Below, piece after piece: positions 22,556-34,257 of a stretch of DNA of 34,926 nucleotides (positions are counted from its first letter, which is position 1; each line of letters starts with the position of its first letter). Source of the DNA: Enhydrobacter aerosaccus (GTDB lineage Bacteria > Pseudomonadota > Alphaproteobacteria > Reyranellales > Reyranellaceae); assembly GCA_903839865.1 (NCBI GenBank), contig CAIMEE010000562.1:1-34926 (forward strand), read 5' to 3'. The notes under the pieces were generated by a model. It saw only the letters and a program-made list of their open reading frames with translations. It ran no database searches and was not told the DNA's origin. The translations under genes were made by a program, and so were the position numbers.

Positions 22556-24154
22556 CTAGAATCCGACAGCCGCGCCGTCGCGGCGGCTTTCCGAGGCGCC
22601 GAGATAGGGCCCGCCGTCGGGGAACTTCCAGATGATCTGGCTGGCGCCGAACGCGCCGTTCGGCCACGGCTGGCGCGTCAGCTTGTGCCCGAGCGCTTCG
22701 AGACCGGTCGCGGTGTCGGGGGCCATGTGGCTCTCCGTCCAGATCGTGCCGTCGCTCTCGTGCACGCGCCAGCGCGGCGCATCGATCGCGGCCTGCGGGT
22801 TCTGGCCGTAGTCGACGATGCGCGAGAACACCTGCATGTGGCCCTGCGGCTGCATGGCGCCGCCCATCAGGCCGAAGGTCGCGACCGGCTTGCCGTCCTT
22901 GGTGATAAAGGCGGGGATGATCGTGTGGTACGGGCGCTTCTGAGGGCCAACCTCGTTGGGATGCCCCTTGGTCGTGACGAAACCCGAGGCGCGGTTCTGG
23001 AGCGCGATGCCGGTGCCGGGCGGCACGATGCCCGAGCCGAAGCCCGTGTAGTTCGACTGGATCAGCGAGATCATCATGCCCGAGGCGTCGGCCGCACCGA
23101 GATAGATCGTGCCGCCGTCCTTGGGCGTGCCGGGCCCGAAGTTCTTCGCCTTCTTCGGATCGATCAGCTTGGCGCGGCTCTTGAGGTACCCCTTGTCGAG
23201 CATCTGCTTGGGCGTCACTTCCATGAAGCGCGGGTCGGACACGTAGCGCCAGATGTCGGCGAAGGCGAGCTTCATCGCCTCGATGCGCAGGTGCGCCATC
23301 GTGGCGCTGTCGGGATCGTGATCGGCCACGTCGAAATTCTCGAGGATGCCCAGCGCCATCAGCGCGCCGATGCCCTGGCCCGACGGCGGGATCTCGTGCA
23401 GCGTCGTGCCGCGATAGGTGAGGCCGAGCGGATCGACCCAGTCGGCCTTGTGCGCGGCCAGGTCTTCCTTGCGCAGCGCGCCGCCGGTCTCGCGGGCGTA
23501 CTTGTCCATCTTCTCGGCGAGCTCGCCGCGATAAAAGGACTCGCCCTTGCTCTCGGCGATCATCGTCAACGTCTTTGCCTGGTCGGGGAATTTCCAGATC
23601 TCGCCCGCCTTGGGCGCGCGGCCGTTGGGCAGGAAGGCCTTCACCCAGCTCTCCTGGCCCTTCAGACGGTCGATCGCGGCGTCCCACTGGCGCGCCACCA
23701 AGTAGGAGACGCGATAGCCGTCATGCGCGTACTTGATCGCGGGCTCGAACAGGTCGGCGAAGGGGAGCTTGCCGTAGCGCTTGCTGAGTTCGACCCAGAG
23801 CGACACGGCGCCCGGCACGCTGACGGTGCCCCAGCCGACGCTGGGCATCGCCGCCATGCCGGCGTACTTGTCGGGCGTCATCAGCGCGGGCGAATGGCCC
23901 GAGGCGTTGAGGCCCACGAGCTTGGTGCCGTCCCACAGGATGCAGAAGGCGTCCGAGCCGATGCCGTTCATCGTGGGCTCGGTGATGGTGATGGCCGCCG
24001 CCGCCGCGATCGCGGCATCGACGGCGTTGCCGCCCTTGGCCAGCATGCGCAGGCCCGCGGTCGAGGCGAGGTGCTGCGAGGTTGCGACGACGTTCTCGGC
24101 AAAGATCGGCAGCTTCTTGCTGGCGTAGGGAAACTCGTAATTGAAGGACGGCAC
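22556..24154 (-). CDS. Gamma-glutamyltransferase family protein
   Basis: 532 residues from GTG 24154, which has AAAGGA seven bases upstream; a GTG at 24175 overlapping the previous stop has no such site. The N-terminal part reads VVATSQHLASTAGLRMLAKGGNAVDAAIAAAAA and TEPTMNGIGSDAF, typical of Ggt/YwrD proteins. The autoprocessing nucleophile threonine is about residue 349, in PKDGGTIYL, and NYTGFGSG follows. Here the segment after the Thr (IYLGAADASG) differs from the TTHxSVVD of classical enzymes. There is no signal peptide, which fits cytoplasmic YwrD-like or acylase-like members rather than periplasmic glutathione hydrolase. The precursor cleaves itself into two chains. It ends an operon with GNAT, CoA ligase and a lipoprotein; the amide substrate is unknown. 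Confidence 0.85.
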   Translation of the reverse strand: MPSFNYEFPYASKKLPIFAENVVATSQHLASTAGLRMLAKGGNAVDAAIAAAAAITITEPTMNGIGSDAFCILWDGTKLVGLNASGHSPALMTPDKYAGMAAMPSVGWGTVSVPGAVSLWVELSKRYGKLPFADLFEPAIKYAHDGYRVSYLVARQWDAAIDRLKGQESWVKAFLPNGRAPKAGEIWKFPDQAKTLTMIAESKGESFYRGELAEKMDKYARETGGALRKEDLAAHKADWVDPLGLTYRGTTLHEIPPSGQGIGALMALGILENFDVADHDPDSATMAHLRIEAMKLAFADIWRYVSDPRFMEVTPKQMLDKGYLKSRAKLIDPKKAKNFGPGTPKDGGTIYLGAADASGMMISLIQSNYTGFGSGIVPPGTGIALQNRASGFVTTKGHPNEVGPQKRPYHTIIPAFITKDGKPVATFGLMGGAMQPQGHMQVFSRIVDYGQNPQAAIDAPRWRVHESDGTIWTESHMAPDTATGLEALGHKLTRQPWPNGAFGASQIIWKFPDGGPYLGASESRRDGAAVGF

Positions 24155-24171
24155 TCGAAGATCCTTTCTGA

Positions 24172-24773
24172 TCACTCACTCGCAGCCAGAGTCTCGATGC
24201 GCGCCACGAAGCGCGGCGTCTGCACGAACTGGCGATGTTCGGCGTCGCTCTTGCCCAACAGGCGGCTGAGGTCGATCAGGCCGGAGCCCGCGATCTCACC
24301 CATCCGTCCAGAGATCGACACGGTCTGGCCAAGCCGCAGGGTTTTTAGCGCCGCAATGGCCGACTCGGAAAGTCCCGCCGGCAGTGTTTCTCGTGGGCGG
24401 GAAGAGAAAAGGTCGCCGGTGCTCTTCAAAATGCTGTTCAGCGTCGACAAAGTCCCGTCGTTGAAGGCGTAAAGTGTGACCTGCGGACCGATCTCCAGCG
24501 TGATGGTGACGTTCTGGGCGTTGCCCTCCACCGTCCGCAGAATGGCACGCCAGTCGCTGAAAGGGCCGATCTTCGCCCAGAGGGCAACGCTCTGCTTGGC
24601 CGCCTCCTCGATCTGCAGTGGATTGTTGGACGCGAGCGCGGGCTTGGCGAGCGCCTGCAGCCCATCGAGGAACGCCTTCTGCTGGGCGTTCTTCTCGTAG
24701 TAGGCGCGGTCGAACAGACAGCCCCCGAGCACGAGGCCGAGGCCACCGAAGAGGAGGGAACGGCGGCCCGCGA

Positions 24774-24777
<4 letters not shown>
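24172..24777 (-). CDS. Putative lipoprotein of unknown function
   Basis: 201 residues. MIAGRRSLLFGGLGLVLGGC has an Arg pair, a hydrophobic core and a lipobox LGGC with Cys20, so it is probably exported and lipidated; the Arg-Arg with following hydrophobics also resembles a Tat signal. The mature part has no motif I recognise: a helical region to about 75, then WRAILRTVEGNAQNVTITLEIG and VTLYAFNDGTLSTLN strands, and a C-terminal GQTVSISGRMGEI strand suggesting a small beta domain. The ATG overlaps the CoA-ligase stop by 4 nt, so the two are translationally coupled. It may help present an acyl substrate in the envelope, but that is a guess. Confidence 0.8.
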
Positions 24778-26507
<1,730 letters not shown>

Positions 26508-26531
26508 TTGTCTTGTTCCTCCCGTCGCCAA

Positions 26532-27260
26532 CTATGGCACACGGTATGAATAAGAGTAGAGCGTCTCGAACCCGAGGCTGCGGTAGAGCGGCAGTGCCGC
26601 CTCGTTGGTCGCCACCACCTGCAAATAGGCAAGCCGCGCGCCGTGCGCCTTGCCCCACGCCACGATGCTGCAGGTCAGGCGCCGCGCCAGGCCGCGCCGC
26701 CGTGCCCGCGGCGCCACCAGCACGTCGAACACGCCCACATGCTCGCCGTCGGCGACACCCAGCGCAAAGGCCATCGGTCCTTCGGCATCCTCGACGCTGG
26801 CGAACGCCACGGGCGCGGCGATCGACGTCAGCATGCGGGCCATTGTCTCGCGATGGGCGGGCGCAACGGGACTCTGCTCGGCGAAGCCTGCCAGCCAGGC
26901 GGGCGAGGGGGCGGCGGCGATCTGCACCTCGGGATCGGCGGCGAACCGCCTGTCGATCGGCGCCACCTGGACGAGGCTCTCGTCGATACGGCGGTAGCCG
27001 GCGCCGGCGAGGACCCTGTCGGCGTCGGGCGGGGCCAGCGGCGTCAGGCGCCAGACCGGCGTCTGGCCGCGCTCGCGATAGGCCACTTCCAAGGCGTCCT
27101 TCACATTCGGCGTGAACTTGGAATCCGGAGCTAAGGCATTGATTGAATTTGCTCTTTTCGTGTAACCGCCGGCAAAGCGCTGGACCCAGCCGTGGCTGTG
27201 GCGGGTTTCCAGGGCGGGCCAGGCACGAAAGGCTTTGCGCTCGAGAGATTCGATAGACAA
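26532..27260 (-). CDS. GNAT-family N-acetyltransferase
   Basis: 242 residues from a TTG start at 27260; AGAGG lies 8-10 bases before it and no ATG or GTG is available nearby. The C-terminal half is a GNAT domain: VGVFDVLVAPRARRRGLARRLT carries the acetyl-CoA pyrophosphate loop (R-x-x-G-x-A) and LQVVATNEAALPLYRSLGFETLYSYSYR is the classic ending. The N-terminal half (ETRHSHGWVQRFAGGYTKRANSINAL) is a degenerate partner seen in a known two-part subgroup of GNATs. The substrate is unknown. It heads the operon GNAT-ligase-lipoprotein-Ggt and is divergent from the DUF2272 lipoprotein gene across an AT-rich gap. Confidence 0.85.
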   Translation of the reverse strand: MSIESLERKAFRAWPALETRHSHGWVQRFAGGYTKRANSINALAPDSKFTPNVKDALEVAYRERGQTPVWRLTPLAPPDADRVLAGAGYRRIDESLVQVAPIDRRFAADPEVQIAAAPSPAWLAGFAEQSPVAPAHRETMARMLTSIAAPVAFASVEDAEGPMAFALGVADGEHVGVFDVLVAPRARRRGLARRLTCSIVAWGKAHGARLAYLQVVATNEAALPLYRSLGFETLYSYSYRVP

Positions 27261-27282
27261 GATTCCGCCTCTGTGATAAAAG

Positions 27283-27319
27283 TTAACACAATAAAAACAA
27301 TCAGTTATTTTACTAACTG
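27283..27319 (+). promoter_or_regulatory. AT-rich divergent promoter region with an inverted repeat
   Basis: For the plus strand, TTAACA (27283-27288) and TATTTT (27306-27311) are 17 nt apart. An inverted repeat CAGTTA-TTTTAC-TAACTG (27302-27319) covers the -10, a possible operator. On the minus strand TTGTTT and TATCAC could serve the GNAT gene. The 69-nt stretch is far more AT-rich than anything around it. Confidence 0.4.
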
Positions 27320-27329
27320 TAAGTTACAC

Positions 27330-28133
27330 ATGAACAGTGTCGACCCCCCTTTTGTCGAAGTTCGTGTTCGTCGGCAGCCGCCTTCCCGGCCTACCTCCCA
27401 GGCGTCATACCCGCGGCTGCCGACCTTCCTTCTCCTCACAGCCTTCCTGTTCCTCGCCGCCTGCGCCGGCGGATCGCGCGGCACGGGCGGCGGCTATAGC
27501 GACCAGCCGCCCAGCAACCGTACTGCCTACGTCGCATGGCAGGAATGGAGCCGCTTCGGCCGCTCCACCGTCGTCTATGGCGGCAGCGCCCACGGCTATA
27601 CGAACCGGGCCGGCGTCAGCGAGCGGAGCGAGCCGCTGTCGAGCCGGGTCGGCGACTATTGGGGCAGCTGCGGCCATCCCGAGTGGAACGGTCATACGTC
27701 GGGCCGGCCGTGGTCGGGCGCGTTCGTCGCCTGGACGATGAGTCATTCGGGTGTGAGCGCCTCCGATTTCCCGCGGGTCGGTCGCCACGGCAGCTATCTC
27801 GCGAGCCTGTTCGATCACGAGCGCGCCGGCAGCAAGGCCTTCCTGCTGCATGGACCGTCCGAATACTCGCCCAAGCCGGGCGATCTCGTCTGCACCGGTA
27901 CGGCAGGTCCCACCTGGCGCTACAGCGATCCGCGCACCGCGCGGCGGCGCATCGACTCGACGGCGAACCACTGCGATGTCGTGGCCTATGTGCGCAGCGG
28001 CTACATCTACGCGATCGGCGGCAACGTGAAGGACAGCGTCACGATGAGCCTCTATCCCGCCGATTCACGCGGCCGCCTGCTGTCGAGTTCCGCCCATCCC
28101 TGGATGATGGTCGTGGAAAATCGCGTGAATTAA
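27330..28133 (+). CDS. DUF2272-family lipoprotein (copy A)
   Basis: 267 residues from ATG 27330. A basic N-region precedes FLLLTAFLFLAAC, a lipobox with Cys45, so it is an envelope lipoprotein. The domain shows QEWSRFGRST, RPWSGAFVAWTMSHSGV, SPKPGDLVC, NHCDVVAYV and a conserved-looking IGGNVKDSVTMSLYP. The layout resembles NlpC/P60- or CHAP-like amidases (PWCxAFVxW, PGDxV, GHVxxV, GGN), but the nucleophile Cys position is Ser. The same family is encoded again at 29897-30649, and the two bracket the GMC oxidoreductase. Function is unknown; cell-wall binding or a serine-based activity is possible. The gene is convergent with the GMC gene, with a palindromic repeat between. Confidence 0.8.
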   Translation: MNSVDPPFVEVRVRRQPPSRPTSQASYPRLPTFLLLTAFLFLAACAGGSRGTGGGYSDQPPSNRTAYVAWQEWSRFGRSTVVYGGSAHGYTNRAGVSERSEPLSSRVGDYWGSCGHPEWNGHTSGRPWSGAFVAWTMSHSGVSASDFPRVGRHGSYLASLFDHERAGSKAFLLHGPSEYSPKPGDLVCTGTAGPTWRYSDPRTARRRIDSTANHCDVVAYVRSGYIYAIGGNVKDSVTMSLYPADSRGRLLSSSAHPWMMVVENRVN

Positions 28134-28135
28134 CG

Positions 28136-28255
28136 CGCACACCCTCATCCTGGGGAGTCCTGCGAAAAAGGGCGTCTCGAAGGATGGGCCCCAGACGTGG
28201 TGCGCGTTCCCATCCTTCGAGACGCGCTGCGCGCTCCTCAGGATGAGGGTGTGCG
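28136..28255. repeat. Dispersed palindromic (REP/BIME-like) element, copy 3 (best preserved)
   Basis: Perfect 16-bp outer arms CGCACACCCTCATCCT (28136-28151) and its complement at 28240-28255, and perfect 16-bp inner arms CGTCTCGAAGGATGGG (28173-28188) and its complement at 28209-28224. It fills the whole gap between two convergent genes and probably terminates or protects both transcripts. Confidence 0.9.
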
Positions 28256-28258
28256 GGT

Positions 28259-29887
28259 TTAAGCCGCCTTGGCTTTGGCGGCGGCCTCGTCGGCGGCGTT
28301 CTTGCCCTGCATCCAGTCGGCGACATGCTCGGCGATCATGATCGTGGGCGCGTTGGTGTTGCCGCCGACCAGCGTCGGCATCACCGACGCATCGACGACG
28401 CGCAGGCCCTCGATCCCGCGCACGCGGCACTGGTGATCGACCACTGCCATCGCGTCGTTGTCGGGACCCATCTTGCAGGTGCCGACCGGGTGATAGATCG
28501 TCTCGCACTTGGCGCGGATCCACTGCTCGATCTCGGCGTCGGTCTTCACCGCGGCGCCGGGCTGGAACTCCGCGGCGCGGTAGGGATCGAGGCCCGACTG
28601 GGCGAAGATTTCGCGGCCCATCTTCACACCGGCGATCAGGGTGTCGAGATCAGCCCGCTCGGCCAGGTAGTTCGCATCGATCAGCGGATGCGCCAGCGGA
28701 TTCTTCGATGCCAGACGGATCGTCCCCTTGCTCTCCGGCCGCAGGGTGCAGACGTGGAGGCTGTAGCCGTTCTTCTTCATCTGGGTGCGGCCGTGGTCGA
28801 CGACCATCACCGGCAGGAAGTGGAACTGCACGTCGGGTGCCGACAGGCCCGGCCGCGTGCTGACGAAGCCGCCCGACTCGGCGATCGGCGAGGTTCCGGG
28901 GCCCTTCTTGTCCTTCCAGTACTTGTAGAGCGACATCAGCTTGTTGGCCGTGTCGTAGGTGTCGCGCGTCTCGCAGAACTGCAGGATCGAGGCGTCGAGA
29001 TGATCCTGCAGGTTGCCGCCGACGCCGGGAATGTCGAACAGCGGCCGGATGCCGACCGAGCTCAGGTGATCGGCCGGGCCGATGCCCGAGAGCATGAGGA
29101 GCTGCGGTGAGTTGATGGCGCCGCCCGCGAGGATGATCTCGCGGCTGCAGCGCGCGACTTCGTCCTGGCCCTTGTGGCGGTAGCGCACGCCCATCGCGAC
29201 GTTCTGGTCGAGGATGATGCGCTCGACCTGGGCGTTGGTGATCACGTGCACGTTGTTCTTGTTGCGCTCGACGGCGGGATGCAGATAGGCGCTCGCCGTG
29301 CTCCAGCGACGCCTGTCCTTCTGCGTCACCTGATAGTAGCCGACGCCTTCCTGCGTGGCGCCGTTGAAGTCGGTCACGCGCTTGTGGCCGGCCTGTTCGG
29401 CAGCCATCAGGAACGCTTCGTTGATCGGCAGCGGATCGACCTGGTCGGCGACGTTGAGCGGGCCGCCGGCACCATGGAATTGATCGCCGCCGCGCTCGTT
29501 GTTCTCGGCCTTTTTGAAGAAGGGCAGCACGTCGTTGTAGCTCCAGCCCTCGTTGCCGAGCTGGCGCCAGTGATCGTAGTCCCAGGCGTTGCCGCGGACA
29601 TACAGCATCGCGTTGATCGCCGACGAACCGCCCAGCGTCTTGCCGCGCGGCCAGTACATGCGCCGGTTGTTGCAATGAGTTTGGGGCGTGGTCTCGTAGC
29701 GCCAGTTGTACGGCGACTTGTCGCCAAGGCTCGCGAAGCCGGCCGGCATCTTCAGCAGGAACGAATCGTCGGCGGGACCCGCCTCGAGGATGAGGATGCG
29801 CAGCCGATAGTCCTCGGCGAGGCGGTTGGCGATTGCGCTGCCGGCCGAGCCGGCGCCGATGATAATGTAGTCGTAGGGCCAGGACAT
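28259..29887 (-). CDS. GMC-family FAD oxidoreductase (choline-dehydrogenase-like)
   Basis: 542 residues. FAD-binding IIGAGSAGSAIANRLAED (9-26), ILEAGP (33-38), the GMC signature near 80-103 (PRGKTLGGSSAINAMLYVRGN), the second signature GGAINSPQLLMLSGIGP (255-271), and the catalytic pair His466 (YHPVGTCKMG) with Asn510 (GGNTNAP). It oxidises an alcohol to an aldehyde, with electrons going to the respiratory chain. BetA-like choline dehydrogenase is the nearest named member, but no betaine aldehyde dehydrogenase or choline transporter is nearby, and many GMC paralogues use other alcohols (PEG, terpenoid or aliphatic). It ends the operon that begins with the gamma-CA gene, 9 nt after the DUF2272 lipoprotein stop, under the MerR-type operator. 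Confidence 0.9.
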   Translation of the reverse strand: MSWPYDYIIIGAGSAGSAIANRLAEDYRLRILILEAGPADDSFLLKMPAGFASLGDKSPYNWRYETTPQTHCNNRRMYWPRGKTLGGSSAINAMLYVRGNAWDYDHWRQLGNEGWSYNDVLPFFKKAENNERGGDQFHGAGGPLNVADQVDPLPINEAFLMAAEQAGHKRVTDFNGATQEGVGYYQVTQKDRRRWSTASAYLHPAVERNKNNVHVITNAQVERIILDQNVAMGVRYRHKGQDEVARCSREIILAGGAINSPQLLMLSGIGPADHLSSVGIRPLFDIPGVGGNLQDHLDASILQFCETRDTYDTANKLMSLYKYWKDKKGPGTSPIAESGGFVSTRPGLSAPDVQFHFLPVMVVDHGRTQMKKNGYSLHVCTLRPESKGTIRLASKNPLAHPLIDANYLAERADLDTLIAGVKMGREIFAQSGLDPYRAAEFQPGAAVKTDAEIEQWIRAKCETIYHPVGTCKMGPDNDAMAVVDHQCRVRGIEGLRVVDASVMPTLVGGNTNAPTIMIAEHVADWMQGKNAADEAAAKAKAA

Positions 29888-29896
29888 GATCTCTAC

Positions 29897-30649
29897 CTAA
29901 GGAAGTTTGTTCTCGATCACGGTGAAAAACGGGCGGGCGGCAATGGGCGACAAAAAGCCCTTCTCGTCCAGTGGAAATACGCTGCGGGTTACCGAGTCGT
30001 GCACATTGCCGCCGATAGCGTGCACTTTCCCGGGCCGCACTTCGACCACGATGTCGCAATGGCCCGGGCCGCGATTGAGGTTCTCGAGCGTCGTGCCGCT
30101 GCCGTCGCGCGCCGCGCACAAGAGATCGCCGACCCGCGGCGCGCGCTCGTTCACGTGATGCGCGACGAAGGCGGCTCCCGGCCGCTTCTCGCGCAGGACG
30201 ATGCGCTCGACGTAGATCGTGTGGCGGGCGTCGGGGCAGAATTTTTCGCGCGGCACGCCCGCGCTCTCGACGACCCACGAGATGAACGCCGCCGACCACG
30301 GCACCTCGGTATCGAGGCCGGTGAGTTTGGGCCGGTCGACGCTCTTCCAGTAGTCGTTGATGCGTTCGGGGGCGTTGGTTTCCTGCACACCCAGGATCTC
30401 GACCCGGGGCTCGCCGGGTTGCGTGAAGTCGATCGTCTGGCGGCCGAAGCGGAACCACTCCTGTACTGCCAGCAACACCATCGAGTCCCTGGCGCTGGAG
30501 GACGGCGGCGGAGCCTCGGGGCGCCACGACGAGGCAGGGCAGGCGCCAAGTGGCGCGAGGCTCGATGCCTGCACGGCGGTCTTTGTCGGTGCGGTCGGCT
30601 GCGCACAGGCGCCGAGCACAAGGAACGCCGCCAGGGTCAGTCGGCGCAT
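29897..30649 (-). CDS. DUF2272-family lipoprotein (copy B)
   Basis: 250 residues from ATG 30649, which has GGAAG six bases before it; an ATG two codons earlier is possible. MRRLTLAAFLVLGAC gives a short, clean lipobox with Cys15. The domain parallels copy A at 27330: QEWFRFGRQT, VPWSAAFISWVVESAGV, APRVGDLLC, GHCDIVVEV, IGGNVHDSVTRSVFP and VIENKLP. As in copy A, the Cys of NlpC/CHAP-like amidases is Ser. It overlaps the VOC stop by 1 nt (TGATG) and precedes the GMC gene by 9 nt, so it belongs to the gamma-CA/VOC/GMC operon. A cell-envelope role linked to the dehydrogenase can be imagined but is unproven. Confidence 0.82.
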   Translation of the reverse strand: MRRLTLAAFLVLGACAQPTAPTKTAVQASSLAPLGACPASSWRPEAPPPSSSARDSMVLLAVQEWFRFGRQTIDFTQPGEPRVEILGVQETNAPERINDYWKSVDRPKLTGLDTEVPWSAAFISWVVESAGVPREKFCPDARHTIYVERIVLREKRPGAAFVAHHVNERAPRVGDLLCAARDGSGTTLENLNRGPGHCDIVVEVRPGKVHAIGGNVHDSVTRSVFPLDEKGFLSPIAARPFFTVIENKLP

Positions 30650-31386
30650 CACCATCTTCCGATGCCGCCGATCACGATGGTCGGCACGTTCGCGGTGTGG
30701 CTGGCGACGGTCATGACCTGGGAGCCTGGCCGGCGTCCGTCGCGCGGTTCGGAGACCTCGACACCGGCCTTCTTGAGACGCGCGTGGCAACGGCCGATGT
30801 CCGGCGTGCGCCAACTCAGGCCCCAAAGCTGGTCGGGCTCATCGGACACGCCCTTTTTCAGATCGTGCGCGATCTCGACCACGAGATCGCCGCAACGGAA
30901 AAACAGCAGCCGCGCATTCCATTTCGGATTGCTGCGATCGAGCCGCAGGTCGAGCCCGAGCCGGCCCGCATAGAGCGCGATGGCGCGCTCGGGATTGGGC
31001 GTGCGCACCACGACATGGTCGAGCGCGGAGATGGATGCGGCTTCATCGCTGCTCTTCAACGGCGAAGCGGGGATGGTGTCATTGCGCTGGATCAAGGCGA
31101 TCGGCACCTGATGCGTGGCAGCGGGAGAGAGGACGAGCGTGTCGCCCGCCATCTCGGCGGGTACGGCGCGGCGCTCCAGCAGCTTCGTTGCCTTGTCGAG
31201 CGACTCGGTCGCGAAAACCATCGACGCAAGACGCGCCGTCGACGCATCGTCCTCGACCGCGATGCCGACATTGCCGACGCGCAGCCTACCGTTCTGCGCC
31301 TGACGGCCGAGCAGGGTCTCGTACGCGCCGATCGCGCCGTTATGAAACGACGCGCGCAGAGTCAGATGATCGAGCGCGGTAATCAC
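30649..31386 (-). CDS. Two-domain VOC (glyoxalase-like) protein
   Basis: 245 residues from a GTG start at 31386, 4 nt after the gamma-CA stop; no better ATG exists. The N-terminal half ALDHLTLRASFHNGAIGAYETLLGR and the second half ALDHVVVRTPNPERAIALYAGRLGLDLRLD each begin a VOC module, the second near residue 121. His7, His123 and Glu171 (VVEIAHD) are possible metal ligands. Tandem VOC proteins include ring-cleavage dioxygenases, epimerases and glyoxalases. Together with the carbonic-anhydrase-like and acyl-CoA genes, an acyl-CoA epimerase-like or lyase role is possible but unsupported by specific motifs. Confidence 0.8.
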   Translation of the reverse strand: MITALDHLTLRASFHNGAIGAYETLLGRQAQNGRLRVGNVGIAVEDDASTARLASMVFATESLDKATKLLERRAVPAEMAGDTLVLSPAATHQVPIALIQRNDTIPASPLKSSDEAASISALDHVVVRTPNPERAIALYAGRLGLDLRLDRSNPKWNARLLFFRCGDLVVEIAHDLKKGVSDEPDQLWGLSWRTPDIGRCHARLKKAGVEVSEPRDGRRPGSQVMTVASHTANVPTIVIGGIGRW

Positions 31387-31390
31387 GGCA

Positions 31391-31915
31391 TCAGCCGATG
31401 CGCTTGAGGTCCGCCTTGTACTGCGCGCCGCGGCGGACGTAGCTCTCCGCGCTCATGCGCAGGCGCGTGACATTGTCCTCGCTCACCTCGCGCACCGCCT
31501 TGGCGGGCGCCCCGAAGATCAGCGCCTTGTCCTCGAATTTCTTGCCCTCGGTCACGACGGCGCCGGCGCCGACCAGCGAGTTCTTGCCGATCACCGCGTG
31601 GTTCAGCACCACCGCGCCGACACCGATCAGGGAGCCGTCGCCGACGGTGCAGCCGTGCAGCATGACACAATGGCCGATCGTCACGCCCTTGCCCAGCACC
31701 AGCGGGCAGCCGGGATCGGTGTGCAGCACCGAGCCGTCCTGCACGTTGCTGCCGTCGCCGATGGTGATCGGCTCGTTGTCCGCGCGCAGCACCGCGCCCG
31801 GCAGGATGCTGACGTTCTCTCCCAGGATCACCGATCCGATAAGCACCGCCTCGTCCGAGACGTAGCAGGAGGTCGGAATCACCGGTTTCTTGTCGCCAAG
31901 CTGATAAATCGCCAT
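31391..31915 (-). CDS. Gamma-carbonic-anhydrase-family (left-handed beta-helix) protein
   Basis: 174 residues of hexapeptide repeats (SVILGENVSILPGAVLRADNEPITIG, then VTIGHCVMLHGCTVGDGSLIGVG). Zinc ligands H65, H82 and H87 and the partner residues R44, D46, Q59 and D60 are all in place, as in gamma-CA, YrdA, PaaY and CaiE. PaaY-type members have thioesterase or CoA-related roles near catabolic operons, so this one may serve acyl-CoA catabolism rather than CO2 hydration. The start has AAGGGGAG just before it and lies 13 nt from a MerR-type operator copy (31929-31940). It heads a four-gene operon (gamma-CA, VOC, DUF2272, GMC). Confidence 0.88.
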   Translation of the reverse strand: MAIYQLGDKKPVIPTSCYVSDEAVLIGSVILGENVSILPGAVLRADNEPITIGDGSNVQDGSVLHTDPGCPLVLGKGVTIGHCVMLHGCTVGDGSLIGVGAVVLNHAVIGKNSLVGAGAVVTEGKKFEDKALIFGAPAKAVREVSEDNVTRLRMSAESYVRRGAQYKADLKRIG

Positions 31916-31928
31916 TTTCTCCCCTTCC

Positions 31929-31940
31929 GTTTACGTAAAC
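31929..31940. promoter_or_regulatory. Second LiuR-type operator core before the gamma-CA gene
   Basis: GTTTACGTAAAC, a perfect 12-bp palindrome equal to the core of the adjacent 22-bp site, only 13 nt from the gamma-CA start codon. The flanks (TCC and CCA) lack the TTGAC/GTCAA arms. Binding here should block transcription of the gamma-CA operon. Confidence 0.65.
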
Positions 31941-31945
31941 CCACA

Positions 31946-31967
31946 TTGACGTTTACGTAAACGTTAA
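31946..31967. promoter_or_regulatory. Full LiuR-type (MerR) operator with overlapping promoter of the MerR gene
   Basis: Left half TTGACGTTTAC and right half GTAAACGTTAA, ten of eleven pairs symmetric, the same design as 20382-20403. TTGACG (31946-31951) can be a -35 box and TATGAC (31969-31974) a -10 box 17 nt on, so the site overlaps the promoter of the MerR gene. This implies autoregulation plus control of the divergent gamma-CA operon. Confidence 0.75.
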
Positions 31968-31969
31968 CT

Positions 31970-32425
31970 ATGACTTTTCGCATCATGCCCGTCACCGCCA
32001 CGTCAGCAGTTTCCAGCGAGCCGCGCGATCCACTGCGCATCTATAGCATCGCCGAATTGGCGCGCGAGTTTGCGATCACGGCGCGCACCATCCGCTTCTA
32101 CGAGGACGAGGGGCTGATCAAGCCCCGGCGTCAGGGCCTGACCCGCCTGTACAGCGCCGGCGACCGCACGCGGCTGGGCTGGATCCTGCGCGGCAAGCGG
32201 CTGGGCTTCTCGCTGGCCGAGATCAAGGAACTGCTCGACCTCTACCAGGTCGACCGCACCGGCGTGAGCCAGCTGCGCGAACTGCAGCGCCGCAGCCGCC
32301 TGCACATCGAGGATCTGCAACGCCGCCGTAGCGATCTCGATGCACACATCAAGGAATTCGAGGACGTGGAAATCCAGGTCGCCGCCGAGCTGAAGAAGCG
32401 CGGCGCCGAGACCGGGAACGACTGA
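31970..32425 (+). CDS. LiuR-like MerR-family transcriptional regulator
   Basis: 151 residues from ATG 31970, but that codon overlaps the apparent -10 box; ATG 31985 (146 residues, perhaps leaderless) is a real alternative. RIYSIAELAREFAITARTIRFYEDEGLIKP is the MerR helix-turn-helix, followed by RLYSAGDRTRLGWILRGKRLGFSLAEIKELLDLY (wing and linker), a pattern shared with LiuR regulators of branched-chain acyl-CoA catabolism. A C-terminal coiled coil for dimerisation spans about 105-145. There is no cysteine, so metal or redox sensing is unlikely; acyl-CoA sensing fits better. It shares an operon with the DmdC-type dehydrogenase (28 nt). Its putative sites also occur 11 kb away at the carboxylase operon. 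Confidence 0.87.
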   Translation: MTFRIMPVTATSAVSSEPRDPLRIYSIAELAREFAITARTIRFYEDEGLIKPRRQGLTRLYSAGDRTRLGWILRGKRLGFSLAEIKELLDLYQVDRTGVSQLRELQRRSRLHIEDLQRRRSDLDAHIKEFEDVEIQVAAELKKRGAETGND

Positions 32426-32453
32426 GACCGAGACCGAGACTAGGGAGGACACA

Positions 32454-34241
<1,788 letters not shown>

Positions 34242-34257
34242 TTCGCGGTCCGGAAGA

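Noticed and set aside
22532..24472. 646-codon open frame opposite the gamma-glutamyltransferase gene
   Set aside because: Runs across two real genes on the other strand and has no recognisable motif.
29174..30973. 599-codon open frame opposite GMC, DUF2272 and VOC genes
   Set aside because: Spans three real genes on the other strand; composition typical of an artefact.
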